Shown: positions 19,601 through 28,914, counted from the stretch's first letter. The stretch: DNA of 64,000 bases from JANQGG01 sp964642175 (GCA_964642175.1 CAZXOK010000008.1:69067-133066); one strand, 5' to 3'. A program made the numbers and translations. Notes: generated from the letters alone by a model not told the origin.

Positions 19601-20362
19601 GGCAAACTCAGGGTTTCTTGTGATAATTTACCCAGTGGCGCTACTTTAAATCGGCAAGCGTTTTCATGGAAACCCACTCATGAGCAATCCGGTTCTTACA
19701 ATCTGACCTTTACTGTCAGAGATCTGGAAGGCTTATCAGCATCATTCACACACACCATATCGGTGTCTAACACGAACCGCGGGCCCTCCATAATTAATCT
19801 TCGCCCAATTATCACCGATGAAAACGACCGTGTTGAGTTTAAGCTGGATATAACTGATCCTGACAAAGAAGATAAAGGCATGCTTAAGACTGTGGTGGAA
19901 GGATTACCAGAAGGGGCAACTTTTACCAACAACACCCTTAACTGGACACCACGCTTCGATCAATCCGGCACTTACCAGCTAACTTATACCGTAACAGACA
20001 AAGACGGATTAATGGCAACCGGCTCACAAACCATTGTGGTAAAACATGTGAATCGGGATCCAAAAATCACAACAACCGCAGAAAAAGAAAACCGTGTTGA
20101 GGTTGGCTCACCTGTTAGCTTTAATGTCTCTGTTTCGGATGAGGATGCTGAAGACCAGGGACGATTAACGCTGGTCTGTACAAGCAATCTGCCATCCGGT
20201 GCCAGCTTTGATAGTAATAGTGGTGAATTTAACTGGACACCAACCGCTGAACAGTCGGGCAGATATTCGTTTGAGTTTAAAGTAACCGATTCAGCCAATC
20301 AAAGCGAATACATTGATGTTGATCTCCGGGTACTTGAACCAGCTGCTTCACCGTCTAATTAA
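16658..20362 (+). CDS. Giant surface protein: LVIVD propeller plus nine Ig/cadherin-like repeats
   Basis: A 1234-residue exported protein. The signal peptide (FLSFTLSFLFLSAPLNAQQ) is preceded by a basic head. Residues about 40-370 contain LVIVD-like blades (GLYIFDISDP, GVEIWDITSPSNP, GVKIYDISKPRSP) that should form a beta-propeller. The remainder is nine tandem Ig/cadherin-like domains of about 95 residues, each with an E-N start, an acidic DPDKEDKGKL calcium-type loop and a WTPxFxQSG strand. There is no evident T9SS tail or membrane anchor; the C-terminus is LEPAASPSN. Adhesion or extracellular matrix contact is inferred. I set the start at the ATG at 16658 rather than the upstream TTG. Confidence 0.82.
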   Translation: MKKNHYLYHSLHKITASGIGRMLLQYFLSFTLSFLFLSAPLNAQQSIVSKFERLDPVLLGTDGIASIHVDHNSLYVASYSNGLYIFDISDPFYPKIKGRTVELNIPTSGIGKKDNVLYQTDNVGGILVFDISNLDQISLLKKLRTKSAEAWDLKIDPSNKYMYVSAGKAGVEIWDITSPSNPKFVKALDDTLSWDFAWGLSINNKKLYVSDKSNGVKIYDISKPRSPKKVGSYKTYFQNHYALSKDSLLFLANGPGGFEVVNLNAQPRPKAIYKQSYKAQFVTGLAFYGKNEDYIFVGTGRSGVYVYHIPSFLKNPQNNLNSNPLVNKDQRMQEFSRITQSGHTFYMASNRGVHIYNFDLAPVFTKAESQSVDEQQNLSYTFEGYDPDGSPTRIDLIPIDPKPSTLTYTKKTREVTWKPSYEESGIYTFIARITEDSPDNLFTEHDFSITANHVNRSPSLPQPQNQLVEENKLLEYILPEGTDPDKEDKEKLMYVADSLPDGAQFDAPNRKLSWTPRFDQSGNYTVIVRVEDSNSDGKGQLSDEKTLGIRVDNINRAPSFDRINTLIFAENKLKSYPINASDPDKEDAGKLTYSAVQLPTGAGFDPATQTFSWTPTFEQAGSFTARFKVRDQGLNSLLFPNPGLILEDTMTVNIVVNQTNRKPQFVQTPSQSVKENDKLEFSVIATDPDKEDKGKLVYKALSLPLGATFVPNTLTFTWNPTFDQSGKYDVMFVSTDTGIDGIALTDSLRVVIDVVNVNRKPTIDQVADLSGKENAPLSLPITVFDPDKEDKGKLVVTAVGLPKGAVLKDQNMTWTPGFEQAGEYSITYIVTDVEGMRDSTTHTITVDNTNRSPKFVAVQSKTVNENAPLKFSIQAKDPDSQDQGRLAYKATSLPTGAVFDTSSQTFSWTPTFAQSGTYSVTFQVSDIGIDGKVLSDFLSIPLTVKNVNRKPEIVPVSDTSIAENSLISFIVNVSDPDVEDDGKLRVSCDNLPSGATLNRQAFSWKPTHEQSGSYNLTFTVRDLEGLSASFTHTISVSNTNRGPSIINLRPIITDENDRVEFKLDITDPDKEDKGMLKTVVEGLPEGATFTNNTLNWTPRFDQSGTYQLTYTVTDKDGLMATGSQTIVVKHVNRDPKITTTAEKENRVEVGSPVSFNVSVSDEDAEDQGRLTLVCTSNLPSGASFDSNSGEFNWTPTAEQSGRYSFEFKVTDSANQSEYIDVDLRVLEPAASPSN

Positions 20363-20382
20363 GTTTTCACTATTCTTAACCC

Positions 20383-20412
20383 AAAAGGGCAATTATATAA
20401 TTGCCCTTTTTT
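20383..20412 (+). terminator. Rho-independent terminator after giant repeat gene
   Basis: A perfect 20-bp palindrome (20387-20406, GGGCAATTAT and its complement) extended by an A4/T6 pair on each side. The T-tract follows on the plus strand. It ends the giant repeat transcript 11 bp before the next start. Confidence 0.9.
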
Positions 20413-20422
20413 ATGAGCTATT

Positions 20423-21319
20423 ATGTTTAACGCGTTTAAAACCGTCTCTCTTTTAACCCTTTTTCTGGCTTTTTTCATTACCGATATATCTCTGGCAGAA
20501 ACACCGGAATCACCTGATCATAAACGCCTGGTATTTTCGCCTTTGCTTACCGATCCCCTGGAACCCAGGATGGGCACTTTATTTAACACCTCAGAAAATG
20601 ATCTGCTGCTGGATATTGGTGCCACGTTTGATTTAATGGAGGTTGCACTGGACTCTTCACGCCATGAAAAACTAAGTTTAGGCGGGCACATGGCCACTTA
20701 TTCCGTGCTTCGCAGAACCAGCAATTTTAAGTTTCCTGTCGATGCCATCGACTATATTTTTGGCATCAATGCTTCATACAAAACCAAGAGTTCCTTATTT
20801 GGGATTCAGGGCGAACTTCAGGGTCGATTTCGCTTAAGCCATATATCGGCTCATTTCGTGGATGGGCATTTTAAAAATGGGAAATGGGACCAGGAAAATG
20901 TTCCGTTTGACATTCCGTTTGTCTATAGCCGTGAGTTTATCAATGTTCAGGGCAGTTTTTCAACCGATAGCTACAGGGCATATGTCGGATACCAGGTCAT
21001 GTTTCATACGATTCCGGCCAATATAAATCCACACTCTGTTCAATTGGGATTGGAACTATACCGTCAACACTGCAGTATTCCCAGCATTTACCCATTTTTG
21101 GCAACTGATTTTCAAATTAAGCCGATTTGGAACGAGGATAAAAATAAAACTGATGATTTTGCCGGATGCATAAATATTCAGATTGGGTTTAAAACCGCTC
21201 CTGTTGATCAAAAAGGGATCAGGGTGGTTCTGAATTATGCCAATGGTATGGATCATCACGGCATGTACTTCTACCGGCGAATCAGCACCACCTCACTTGG
21301 GGTATTGTTTGATTTTTAA
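20423..21319 (+). CDS. Exported beta-strand protein, possible DUF1207 family
   Basis: A 298-residue protein with a signal peptide (LLTLFLAFFITDISLAE). The mature sequence alternates polar and aromatic residues as in outer-membrane barrels and ends in Phe (GVLFDF). The opening FSPLLTDPLEPRMGTLF recalls DUF1207 proteins, which begin with a similar LLADPR segment, but I cannot confirm the match. It lies just after a terminator and has its own unidentified promoter. Its stop is only 4 bp from the end of the convergent eCIS ATPase gene. A role linked to the eCIS is not supported by anything except position. Confidence 0.55.
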   Translation: MFNAFKTVSLLTLFLAFFITDISLAETPESPDHKRLVFSPLLTDPLEPRMGTLFNTSENDLLLDIGATFDLMEVALDSSRHEKLSLGGHMATYSVLRRTSNFKFPVDAIDYIFGINASYKTKSSLFGIQGELQGRFRLSHISAHFVDGHFKNGKWDQENVPFDIPFVYSREFINVQGSFSTDSYRAYVGYQVMFHTIPANINPHSVQLGLELYRQHCSIPSIYPFLATDFQIKPIWNEDKNKTDDFAGCINIQIGFKTAPVDQKGIRVVLNYANGMDHHGMYFYRRISTTSLGVLFDF

Positions 21320-21323
21320 GGCA

Positions 21324-22682
21324 TTACATTGATTTTTCTTCCTTCATAAACTCTTTACGGATCCCGGTGAGTAAATCGTCCTGGGTAATGGCTGTTCCCG
21401 AACGCGCATAAACCTGCAAGGCTGAAAACTGCACCGCATTCAGAATTGAAGCACCGCTCATTTCATAATTCGTGGCCAGGAACTCAAGATTAACACAACA
21501 ATCCTGATCAAGTCCACTTGGCATAGATTTTTTCCATAATTCCAATCGCTCGTCGTTATTTGGCATGGGAAAATGTACAACAGAATGAAACCGACGTATG
21601 AAGGCTTCATCAAGGTTGCTTTTAAAATTAGAAGCTAAAATCATAAGGCCAGGGTAATCTTCTACCCGTTGCAATAAATAACTAACTTCCTGGTTAGCAT
21701 ATTTATCATGCGCACTCTGCACGTTGGTTCGTTTCCCGAACAGGGCATCGGCTTCATCAAAAAACAAGATCCAATTCTTGGTTTCGGCCCGATGAAACAC
21801 CTTTTCCAGGTTTTGCTCGGTTTCACCAATATACTTGGAGACAATTTGCGAGAGATCAATCCGGTAGACATCTTTCTGGAATTGCTTGCCTAACAATGCT
21901 GCAGTCAGGGTTTTGCCCGTACCTGAGGGTCCGTAAAACAACACCCTTAAGCCCGGTTTGATTTTTCGTTGCAGATTGGCATCTTCGTGCAGGTGATGAT
22001 GGTGTTTGAGCCAGATCATGAGATCATTGACCTGATTTTGGGTATGGGGATGAAGCACCACATCGTCCCAAACCATCGAGGAGAATAATTTTTTTGCAGG
22101 AAAATCCAGGCCAAAGCGCGGAGCCGACTCTTTCTGAAACAGCAGTTGATCTACCCATTCATGCGTGAGTACCACCCTACCGCTCATGCGCGGTTCTCCT
22201 TCGCGAACCGGCTCCAGCCACAACATATTATCATGAAAGAAAAAGTGCTCTTCTGAAAAGTACTGGTGAGTTTGAAGCCTCTCTGCGACCTTGTTGCCAC
22301 CAAGTATAAACTGAATGGTTTCGCCGGTGGGTAACATGCCCCGATGAGAAGACCCTTTCACACCACCGAATTCCGGAAAATCCCCACCATTTGGTAAATG
22401 TGCCATTACTATAGATTCAAAAAAATTTGTCTGCACATGTGGTGCCAAAGCCGTCATGAGTATAAGCCATTCCTGAGGCTGTTTCAGCATTGGTATGGCT
22501 GAAAACAGTCGTTCGTTTCTTGCTTGCAAGTGATGTTGAGCTAACCAGGACGCTGCATCAAAATAATCACCGGCCAGGTAAGCCTGGATTTGCTTTGATA
22601 CGACTTCTTTTAACAACTCAAGCCCTTTTTCAAGATCCAAAGGCTCAGAATGGCTCTCTTTTATCGGAATAATTTTTTCCAT
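21324..22682 (-). CDS. eCIS AAA+ ATPase (Afp15-like)
   Basis: A 452-residue protein. The N-terminal 200 or so residues form a family-specific region; the C-terminal 250 are one AAA+ module with Walker A GPSGTGKT (about residue 250), Walker B ILFFDEADALFGKR (about 304-317) and a downstream Arg pair in FIRRFHSV that fits the arginine fingers of the second region of homology. In eCIS this ATPase is thought to help assemble the particle. I chose the ATG at 22682; a TTG five codons upstream is also open. It is the last gene of the locus and converges with the exported barrel gene 4 bp away. The 116-bp gap before it could hold an internal promoter, but none is clear. Confidence 0.9.
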   Translation of the reverse strand: MEKIIPIKESHSEPLDLEKGLELLKEVVSKQIQAYLAGDYFDAASWLAQHHLQARNERLFSAIPMLKQPQEWLILMTALAPHVQTNFFESIVMAHLPNGGDFPEFGGVKGSSHRGMLPTGETIQFILGGNKVAERLQTHQYFSEEHFFFHDNMLWLEPVREGEPRMSGRVVLTHEWVDQLLFQKESAPRFGLDFPAKKLFSSMVWDDVVLHPHTQNQVNDLMIWLKHHHHLHEDANLQRKIKPGLRVLFYGPSGTGKTLTAALLGKQFQKDVYRIDLSQIVSKYIGETEQNLEKVFHRAETKNWILFFDEADALFGKRTNVQSAHDKYANQEVSYLLQRVEDYPGLMILASNFKSNLDEAFIRRFHSVVHFPMPNNDERLELWKKSMPSGLDQDCCVNLEFLATNYEMSGASILNAVQFSALQVYARSGTAITQDDLLTGIRKEFMKEEKSM

Positions 22683-22798
22683 GTCTTGGTGTTTCAAAAT
22701 CGTTGACCTTCAGTGTAAAAAAATAGTTTGGGCGTCTTAAAATTAAAATGATTCTCCGATACAATCATAAAATGATTTATTCATTTATATGAAAATAG

Positions 22799-25700
22799 CT
22801 ACTCTGATGCCTCAGACTCGGCATTTAATGCAGCAATCCTGGGTTCAAACACATTGGTTCTGAATGTTCGGATGTCATCATCAGAAAGAATAGTGAAATT
22901 ACTTCCCAAATAACTGTACGATCTTGCTACAAATCCCTGAGCATTTCTAAATGCCCCCCATTGTGTATTTCCATCTGTTAAATTGTTATTGACATAGTTT
23001 CTCATGGTGTTTAAAAATGTTGTTTTAAGAGTTCGCATCCGCTCATTAAACCGATTAAATAAAACCAACTTATCTTCATTTGAAAGAAGATTTCCGGTAT
23101 ATGCCGTTCTGTTCCCCATAAACGCATTCCAGGTTTGCATATCATTTTGGCTGGAAATACGGCTACGCTCTTCCTGAATAGCATTAGCTTTTCTAAAGAT
23201 ATTTCTAAGGGTTTCTTTATCCGGATTCGATAAATTATCAATGCTTACCTTGTTGGCCGTATCGTTATAGAAGCTATTCCAATCTGCATTCATGTTGCCG
23301 CTCACTTTTGTATTGGCAAGTGTGCGAAGTTCATCTAATGTTTTATATGTGACGGCTGTTGCACTTCTTAAATAATAAATATCCAAACTGGACTGACTAA
23401 CCGTTGCCTCATTATTTACCTGACCTGCCGCTCCACTGATGTTATACCCTGCATGATAAGCCGGATCAGAAGTTGGCATCTCTACATAGTCGTTATCTTG
23501 TTTTTTAAGTTGTTTAACCGAGCAACTTAACTCAGTTGGTAGCTTAGATTCAGCTTCAAGGATTCTGTGCTTTTCATTAAGGACAGAATTGGTTTGCCAA
23601 TTCGATACGCTTTCAATTTCTGAAATTCTGGTCGTATTTCTTGAAATGGCATAACTGACATCAACTGTATATTGTAATATCTGGTCCGCATCCACGGCTT
23701 GTTTTACCTTGGACTCTACCTTGCTTTCATGCTCCTGGTTAGCTCTTTGGGTGATTGGGGTTAAATTCGACCAGGTGGTTCCTGAGCCATGTACATTATT
23801 ATTGAGCAGATGTCCTGCGATATAGTATGAGCGGCCACCGGGGGTTTCACGCCGTGATAAGAGATCCTGATATGTTGGCGAAGTAATGCTTACCCCAGTT
23901 CCAGGAACGCCCAGTTTTGTTAATGGTTTAACATCCATACGCGTGGCAAATCCATTGTTCAACCCACCATACGAAGGCACCGGCGTAACCGGCATAGGGC
24001 CAGATGCTTCATTTGAAAGTAAGTAACCGGTTACCTGGCTTAAACCTTGAAGTGAGGCATTAAAATCAGGCGTTTGATCCTGAACACCTGCTTCATTTGT
24101 ACGAGTTCGCATGTTGCTGGTGATCAATCCATCTATGTGCTGAGCCACCCGGATTGCATGGCCCTTCAGTGTGGTCATCGGCACCTCTCCTGTAGGTATA
24201 TTAATCGTACTAACAGCGCTTCCATTTCGATGTAATGGTATGGAGATAGCCGCTGTAATATTGGCTTTGGCAGAAGAATCCGGATTAACGCGTTGCATTT
24301 GCTGTTCATATTTACCGGCGGGCGATGGATTAAGCATCAGTTCAACCCGGTTGCCTTGCTGGGCATAATACAACCGATGGCCTTGTCCATCAGGCGTTCT
24401 GAATGGCCGGTTCAACCTTAAAACGCCCCTGGCCCAGGCCATAACCGCACTGGCGGCACTTCGTCCCATCGATACCACCCTGTCCAGAATAGCCATACCC
24501 GTATCCACGGCTTTATTGACCAGCCAGGTCAGGGCCCGATCAACCATTTGCCTGACCGACCCAATGATTTCAGCAATACGGCGACCTACCCCGGCCAGTC
24601 CCACCTGGTTGGCTAAAAATCCAATTACAATCGGCATGGCCCGACCCATGGCATTTTCAAGGAAATCAGCAGCGGTTTGAATGTTGCCCTGGGCGATATC
24701 GGCAACACCACTGACAAACGAATTGATCACTTCCAGCATCTCGCGGAGGTAACGGATAAAGCTCTGCACGGCTTTGTAGATGGCAATCGCACTATTGACC
24801 ACCGCCATAATGCCGGTTGGATCCAGCATGCTCAGAAGTTTAACAGTAATCTGAGTAATGATGCGTTCCATGATCCAGTTCTTAACAGCATCCAAAACCG
24901 TTTGCCATAAATTACTCAGCTGTTCCTGAATGCGCTCCCAAATTGCTGCGATGCCTCGTTCCCGGACATCTTTAATAAAGGTCCAGATACCTTCCAGGGT
25001 GTCGATCATGCTGCGTATGCGAGCTACCCGCTCCGGCCCCACTCTTGGATGCTCGGCCAGTTTTTGCCAAATGTCTTCCATGCTGATACCCAACACTTCC
25101 AATACCCAGCTAATGATCCCCTGAAGTGAGAAATCCTGCGGTTCGGGAACATTGGCGTCGCGCAGTTCACTCATCAACCAACCCACCACGCTATTGATCA
25201 GGTGAGTCAGGATATTATCAAAGAACTGGATAAAGCCTTGTTTGATAGCTTTCAGTAAATTCTTGAGGAATCCGACCGGATCGCGCTTGATGTTTTCAAA
25301 TGCCTGCATGGCCCGCGTGATGATGTTTCCGATCAGATCAAACGGGAAGTTCATCAGGATCAGAATAGCCTCGATAACGATCATGATGATATCAATCACG
25401 AACCGAATCAGTCTCAGGATGGGCTCACCAAATGTGGCGACAATTCGCCTGAAAGCGCCGATTGGGTCAGTTAAATCGTTTATACTGAACGAGTTCCAGA
25501 GATCAATAAAGAGCTGAATGATGGATTGCGGGGTCATGTTCAAACGATCAACCGCACGCTCAACTTTATCCACGATCCGATCAATAGCACCCGTTTCTTT
25601 TAATTGCTGGTACTGCTGCTCACCACCATCCATCAGGCTCATAAAACCTTTCACGAGGTTATGAACGGTTCTTGGCACGCGCTCACCCGTAAATGGATCG

Positions 25701-28700
25701 CGACCGATGATCACCGTTATCAGTGAGTAACCCCGCGTTTGCCTGGCATGCTCACTCAGCCTGGAGAGCAGCGCGTCTTTGATCACCCTGAGTATCTCTA
25801 TAGCTGCATCTATGAGGAACTGCCCGACAATTCGAACCGGCTCCGAGAACTCATTCCAGATCCGGGTAAAGGTATCGATAGGGTGGAACAGGTTCTCGAT
25901 GGTTACATAGTCCCAGATATTGGCTATAGCGGCCTGTAGCAATTGATACGCGCGGGTAAAGACGGCAATGCCTCGGTCTATCCAACCGGCAATACGCTCA
26001 AACGTATCGGTTTCAATCATCTGGCGGCGCTGCTCACGGCCATCTTCACTGACTTCAAGGAAGGCACTGAGTATATTGGTGCCGTTGCGCGCCACGGTTT
26101 CCATGGTCTCGGGATCAAATCCCAATGCCACGGTTAAGAGCGGATATAAGTTTGGTATGCGGGTTCGAACAAACGCAGCAATCTCACTGATCATTTTCTC
26201 CTTGATGCGTTCAAGGAATGTCTCTGCCGAGCGTTCAACAAAGGCAACAATCTGCTGAATGGTGGTTCGGAGCAGACTGGCCACATCATTCATCACGCCA
26301 TCAGGATTGCCTGCATCATCCAGTGATAAGCCATCCCAGAAACGCGCAAAGCGATTAGCGATACCCGTTGCCAGGCTGCGAACATCTTCAATCCGGCCTT
26401 GCAGCCAAACGGCAATGTCGTTGTATATGCCTAACCTGATTAAAAGCGAGCGGAACATGGAACCGGCGGGAAGTAAATCAAGGCCGGCTTCAAGTAAATT
26501 TTCACCGGTGAGCGGTTTTGGTTCACCTGTAATGGGATCTTCTCCCAAAATGAGACTTAAGACATCATATCCGGGGATTTCACTGACAAAATCACGAACT
26601 TTCTCCAGGAGCCATGCTTTTGCCGCATCCAATCCCTGCTCAATATACTCTGCAGCTGCACTAACTGCGCCGGATACGGCATCCCAGGCATCTCCCAGCC
26701 AGGAGCGCTGCAGAGAAAGACCTGAAGTTTTGGATTGGATAACTTGCACCGGAGGCGCGCGTGGAGGTGCGCGTTCATCAGCACGATTAACTTTTGGTGA
26801 TAAAATTTCTTTTTCTTCTTTCTGGGGTGATTGCGTCACTTCGGGTTTTCGATGAATATAGTCGTCCATCACCGGATACCTGGATAGAGTTTGAACTGGC
26901 AAGCTGCGAGCGCCATTTCTATAACTTGCGCGCTGCACGGTATAGTCGTGCTTGCGCTCCAGTTGAAGCTCTTCTTCCTGTGTTTCGTTCTCTTCCTGTT
27001 TGGAAATGTTTTCGGTCTGCGCGAGAGATACGTTTGTCAGTGCCTCTCCGGCATAACCTGTGCTATCTGTATTTTGGCCGGATTTTGCCTGAATCTTGTT
27101 GTGTTCTGTATCTTGTTGACCGTGCATCTGATCTTGCGAGTCTTCATCCTTCGGCTGCACATTAAAGAGCGTCTTTCGCAACTCTGCAAGCGATCTTACC
27201 GGTGCCGCACCCGGCGTATCCGGGCTTCCGGGATTACGCAGCACACCATCCATCATTTTGGTTGGATCAAAAAATCCGAACCAGTGTTCCAAAGGATGGC
27301 TTTGTAGTTCAATTTCACCACCCACGTTGTCGTCGCCGGCTGTGTTGCCATTTACGGAGGTCACTTTGGAACCATCGCTATCGGCAACCAACGCATAATG
27401 GGAGAATTCCTGTCGATACGCTATATCACCGGGTTTGGGGACATATCCGGCCGGGTACGCAGCTTCAGGAGGGATCATGCTTTCGCCGAGCGTCCATTTC
27501 TTGAGCGGTATACCGCCTTTATTAAGCGCCCAGAACGCAAAGATCCCACACCAACTTGGCATGGCATCACGGGGTTGATTATGACGCACGGTTCGTTGAT
27601 CACCCGGGTCTATCACATCTCCGTTAAAAGTCCGTTTCGTTTTAATATCAGACTCTGAAACCGCTCCTTCCTGAGCAGCAGCACCTTCCGGCAAAATCTT
27701 ATCGGGGCCAAATGTGGTTTTAAAATACTCCATTAACCGCTCCCAACCCATGCGTTTTCCATCCGGCCCTTTTTGGTTGGCCGAAACTTTGCCCTGCTCA
27801 GCTTTAGCCAGTTCCACAGCTGCTTCCCGCTGCGACTGGGCTGAGCGTTGCAGACGCCTAGAGCCGTTTTGTTTTACAGGTTTTCGATCTGCTGCTTTTC
27901 GTTGAACCGGACTGGCCCCTTGCTGGATTGTATGGGTCAGCTCATGGGCAAGCAATAACGAGCCACCTGATGTGTGTGGAGAGTATTTACCGGTGTTGAA
28001 ATAGATATCATTGCCATGCGTAAAGGCTTGTGCATGGATGCTTTTACTCAGCGATCCGGCCTCATTACCCGTATGAATCCTGACCTGGCTGAAATCAGCC
28101 TGGAACCTTTGCTCCATAAATGTCTGTGTACCATCAGGTAAATGACTGCCTTTACCCTTGGTTGAAAATAAGGCGTTATGGAAGTCTCCTGCCGGAGCGG
28201 GTGGCGCGCGGCTGGTTTGTTTTAAATGAATCCCATCCGGGCCACGTATACGCTTGGTATAAACCGTAAATCCGCCACCGGTTTGGATATTGGAAGGTGG
28301 TGGTGGCATCTCCGACTCACGCTCCTCTTTGCGGCTAAGCCTTGCATAATGCTTAGCCTGAATCATTTCTTCTTCTTCAGATTCTTGTTCCTGCCGATAA
28401 AGCGCGTAGGGTGTATCCTGGGAGGATTTTAATTGAACGGACTCATCTTTTTCTTCTTCACCGTCTTCTTTTGGTTGAACGAGTTCTTCTTCCTGGCGTT
28501 GTAAAGTCTCATCCTTTTCTTTTTCCTCTGTGCCTTCTGGTTTTGCCTGGATTTCTTCTTCCTCTTCTTGGGGGTCTTCTTCCACCTGTCGTTGGACGTG
28601 TTCTTCTTCTTTGTCTTCTAGGGTGGATTTTTCAGGAGCCGGCATTCGCATGACGTGTTCAGCCATGGCATCGGCTTCTTTTTCCTGTGGGTCTTGTGGA

Positions 28701-28864
28701 CGGCTAACTTCTAATTTGGGTTGGATAGCCGAATGAAAGAATCCCTGAGATTGGGAAGAGCCGAAAAAAACCTCTTCCCCTGCTTTCCTGAAGAAAGTAC
28801 CCGCCGTCTTATTTTGCTGGCGATGAACCGAGGTTGAAGTTGATTTTTCAGCTGTTGTAAACAT
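22799..28864 (-). CDS. eCIS DUF4157 polymorphic effector candidate, 2021 residues
   Basis: A multi-domain protein and the likely cargo. Residues about 45-75 carry the leader motif (IQPKL then EADAMAEHVMRM) common to DUF4157 proteins. Residues 75-190 are very acidic, with repeated VQRQ/IQAK/VQPK units. The DUF4157 core (about 240-316) ends in HELTH (307-311), a zinc-protease-like motif. Residues about 400-535 look like a papain-fold NlpC/CHAP-type amidase: Cys439 in WCGIFA, His489 in SHYALV and Asn505 in VNGN. Residues about 720-1560 are long amphipathic helices with at least three related segments around LGxDPxTGE. Residues about 1600-1820 contain AGHLLNNN (His1685) with NLTPITQRANQEH, resembling a DNA/RNA non-specific endonuclease motif. 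The tail is helical. No signal peptide or immunity gene is seen. Confidence 0.82.
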   Translation of the reverse strand: MFTTAEKSTSTSVHRQQNKTAGTFFRKAGEEVFFGSSQSQGFFHSAIQPKLEVSRPQDPQEKEADAMAEHVMRMPAPEKSTLEDKEEEHVQRQVEEDPQEEEEEIQAKPEGTEEKEKDETLQRQEEELVQPKEDGEEEKDESVQLKSSQDTPYALYRQEQESEEEEMIQAKHYARLSRKEERESEMPPPPSNIQTGGGFTVYTKRIRGPDGIHLKQTSRAPPAPAGDFHNALFSTKGKGSHLPDGTQTFMEQRFQADFSQVRIHTGNEAGSLSKSIHAQAFTHGNDIYFNTGKYSPHTSGGSLLLAHELTHTIQQGASPVQRKAADRKPVKQNGSRRLQRSAQSQREAAVELAKAEQGKVSANQKGPDGKRMGWERLMEYFKTTFGPDKILPEGAAAQEGAVSESDIKTKRTFNGDVIDPGDQRTVRHNQPRDAMPSWCGIFAFWALNKGGIPLKKWTLGESMIPPEAAYPAGYVPKPGDIAYRQEFSHYALVADSDGSKVTSVNGNTAGDDNVGGEIELQSHPLEHWFGFFDPTKMMDGVLRNPGSPDTPGAAPVRSLAELRKTLFNVQPKDEDSQDQMHGQQDTEHNKIQAKSGQNTDSTGYAGEALTNVSLAQTENISKQEENETQEEELQLERKHDYTVQRASYRNGARSLPVQTLSRYPVMDDYIHRKPEVTQSPQKEEKEILSPKVNRADERAPPRAPPVQVIQSKTSGLSLQRSWLGDAWDAVSGAVSAAAEYIEQGLDAAKAWLLEKVRDFVSEIPGYDVLSLILGEDPITGEPKPLTGENLLEAGLDLLPAGSMFRSLLIRLGIYNDIAVWLQGRIEDVRSLATGIANRFARFWDGLSLDDAGNPDGVMNDVASLLRTTIQQIVAFVERSAETFLERIKEKMISEIAAFVRTRIPNLYPLLTVALGFDPETMETVARNGTNILSAFLEVSEDGREQRRQMIETDTFERIAGWIDRGIAVFTRAYQLLQAAIANIWDYVTIENLFHPIDTFTRIWNEFSEPVRIVGQFLIDAAIEILRVIKDALLSRLSEHARQTRGYSLITVIIGRDPFTGERVPRTVHNLVKGFMSLMDGGEQQYQQLKETGAIDRIVDKVERAVDRLNMTPQSIIQLFIDLWNSFSINDLTDPIGAFRRIVATFGEPILRLIRFVIDIIMIVIEAILILMNFPFDLIGNIITRAMQAFENIKRDPVGFLKNLLKAIKQGFIQFFDNILTHLINSVVGWLMSELRDANVPEPQDFSLQGIISWVLEVLGISMEDIWQKLAEHPRVGPERVARIRSMIDTLEGIWTFIKDVRERGIAAIWERIQEQLSNLWQTVLDAVKNWIMERIITQITVKLLSMLDPTGIMAVVNSAIAIYKAVQSFIRYLREMLEVINSFVSGVADIAQGNIQTAADFLENAMGRAMPIVIGFLANQVGLAGVGRRIAEIIGSVRQMVDRALTWLVNKAVDTGMAILDRVVSMGRSAASAVMAWARGVLRLNRPFRTPDGQGHRLYYAQQGNRVELMLNPSPAGKYEQQMQRVNPDSSAKANITAAISIPLHRNGSAVSTINIPTGEVPMTTLKGHAIRVAQHIDGLITSNMRTRTNEAGVQDQTPDFNASLQGLSQVTGYLLSNEASGPMPVTPVPSYGGLNNGFATRMDVKPLTKLGVPGTGVSITSPTYQDLLSRRETPGGRSYYIAGHLLNNNVHGSGTTWSNLTPITQRANQEHESKVESKVKQAVDADQILQYTVDVSYAISRNTTRISEIESVSNWQTNSVLNEKHRILEAESKLPTELSCSVKQLKKQDNDYVEMPTSDPAYHAGYNISGAAGQVNNEATVSQSSLDIYYLRSATAVTYKTLDELRTLANTKVSGNMNADWNSFYNDTANKVSIDNLSNPDKETLRNIFRKANAIQEERSRISSQNDMQTWNAFMGNRTAYTGNLLSNEDKLVLFNRFNERMRTLKTTFLNTMRNYVNNNLTDGNTQWGAFRNAQGFVARSYSYLGSNFTILSDDDIRTFRTNVFEPRIAALNAESEASE

Positions 28865-28914
28865 TGTTTATCCGATAGATGTATCTTCTATTGATTAAAC
28901 TGAAATTCACATTC

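Noticed and set aside
26259..26855. 198-residue open frame on the plus strand inside the DUF4157 gene
   Set aside because: It is antisense to a well-supported coding sequence, has Ser/Arg-rich composition typical of shadow frames and no recognisable motif.
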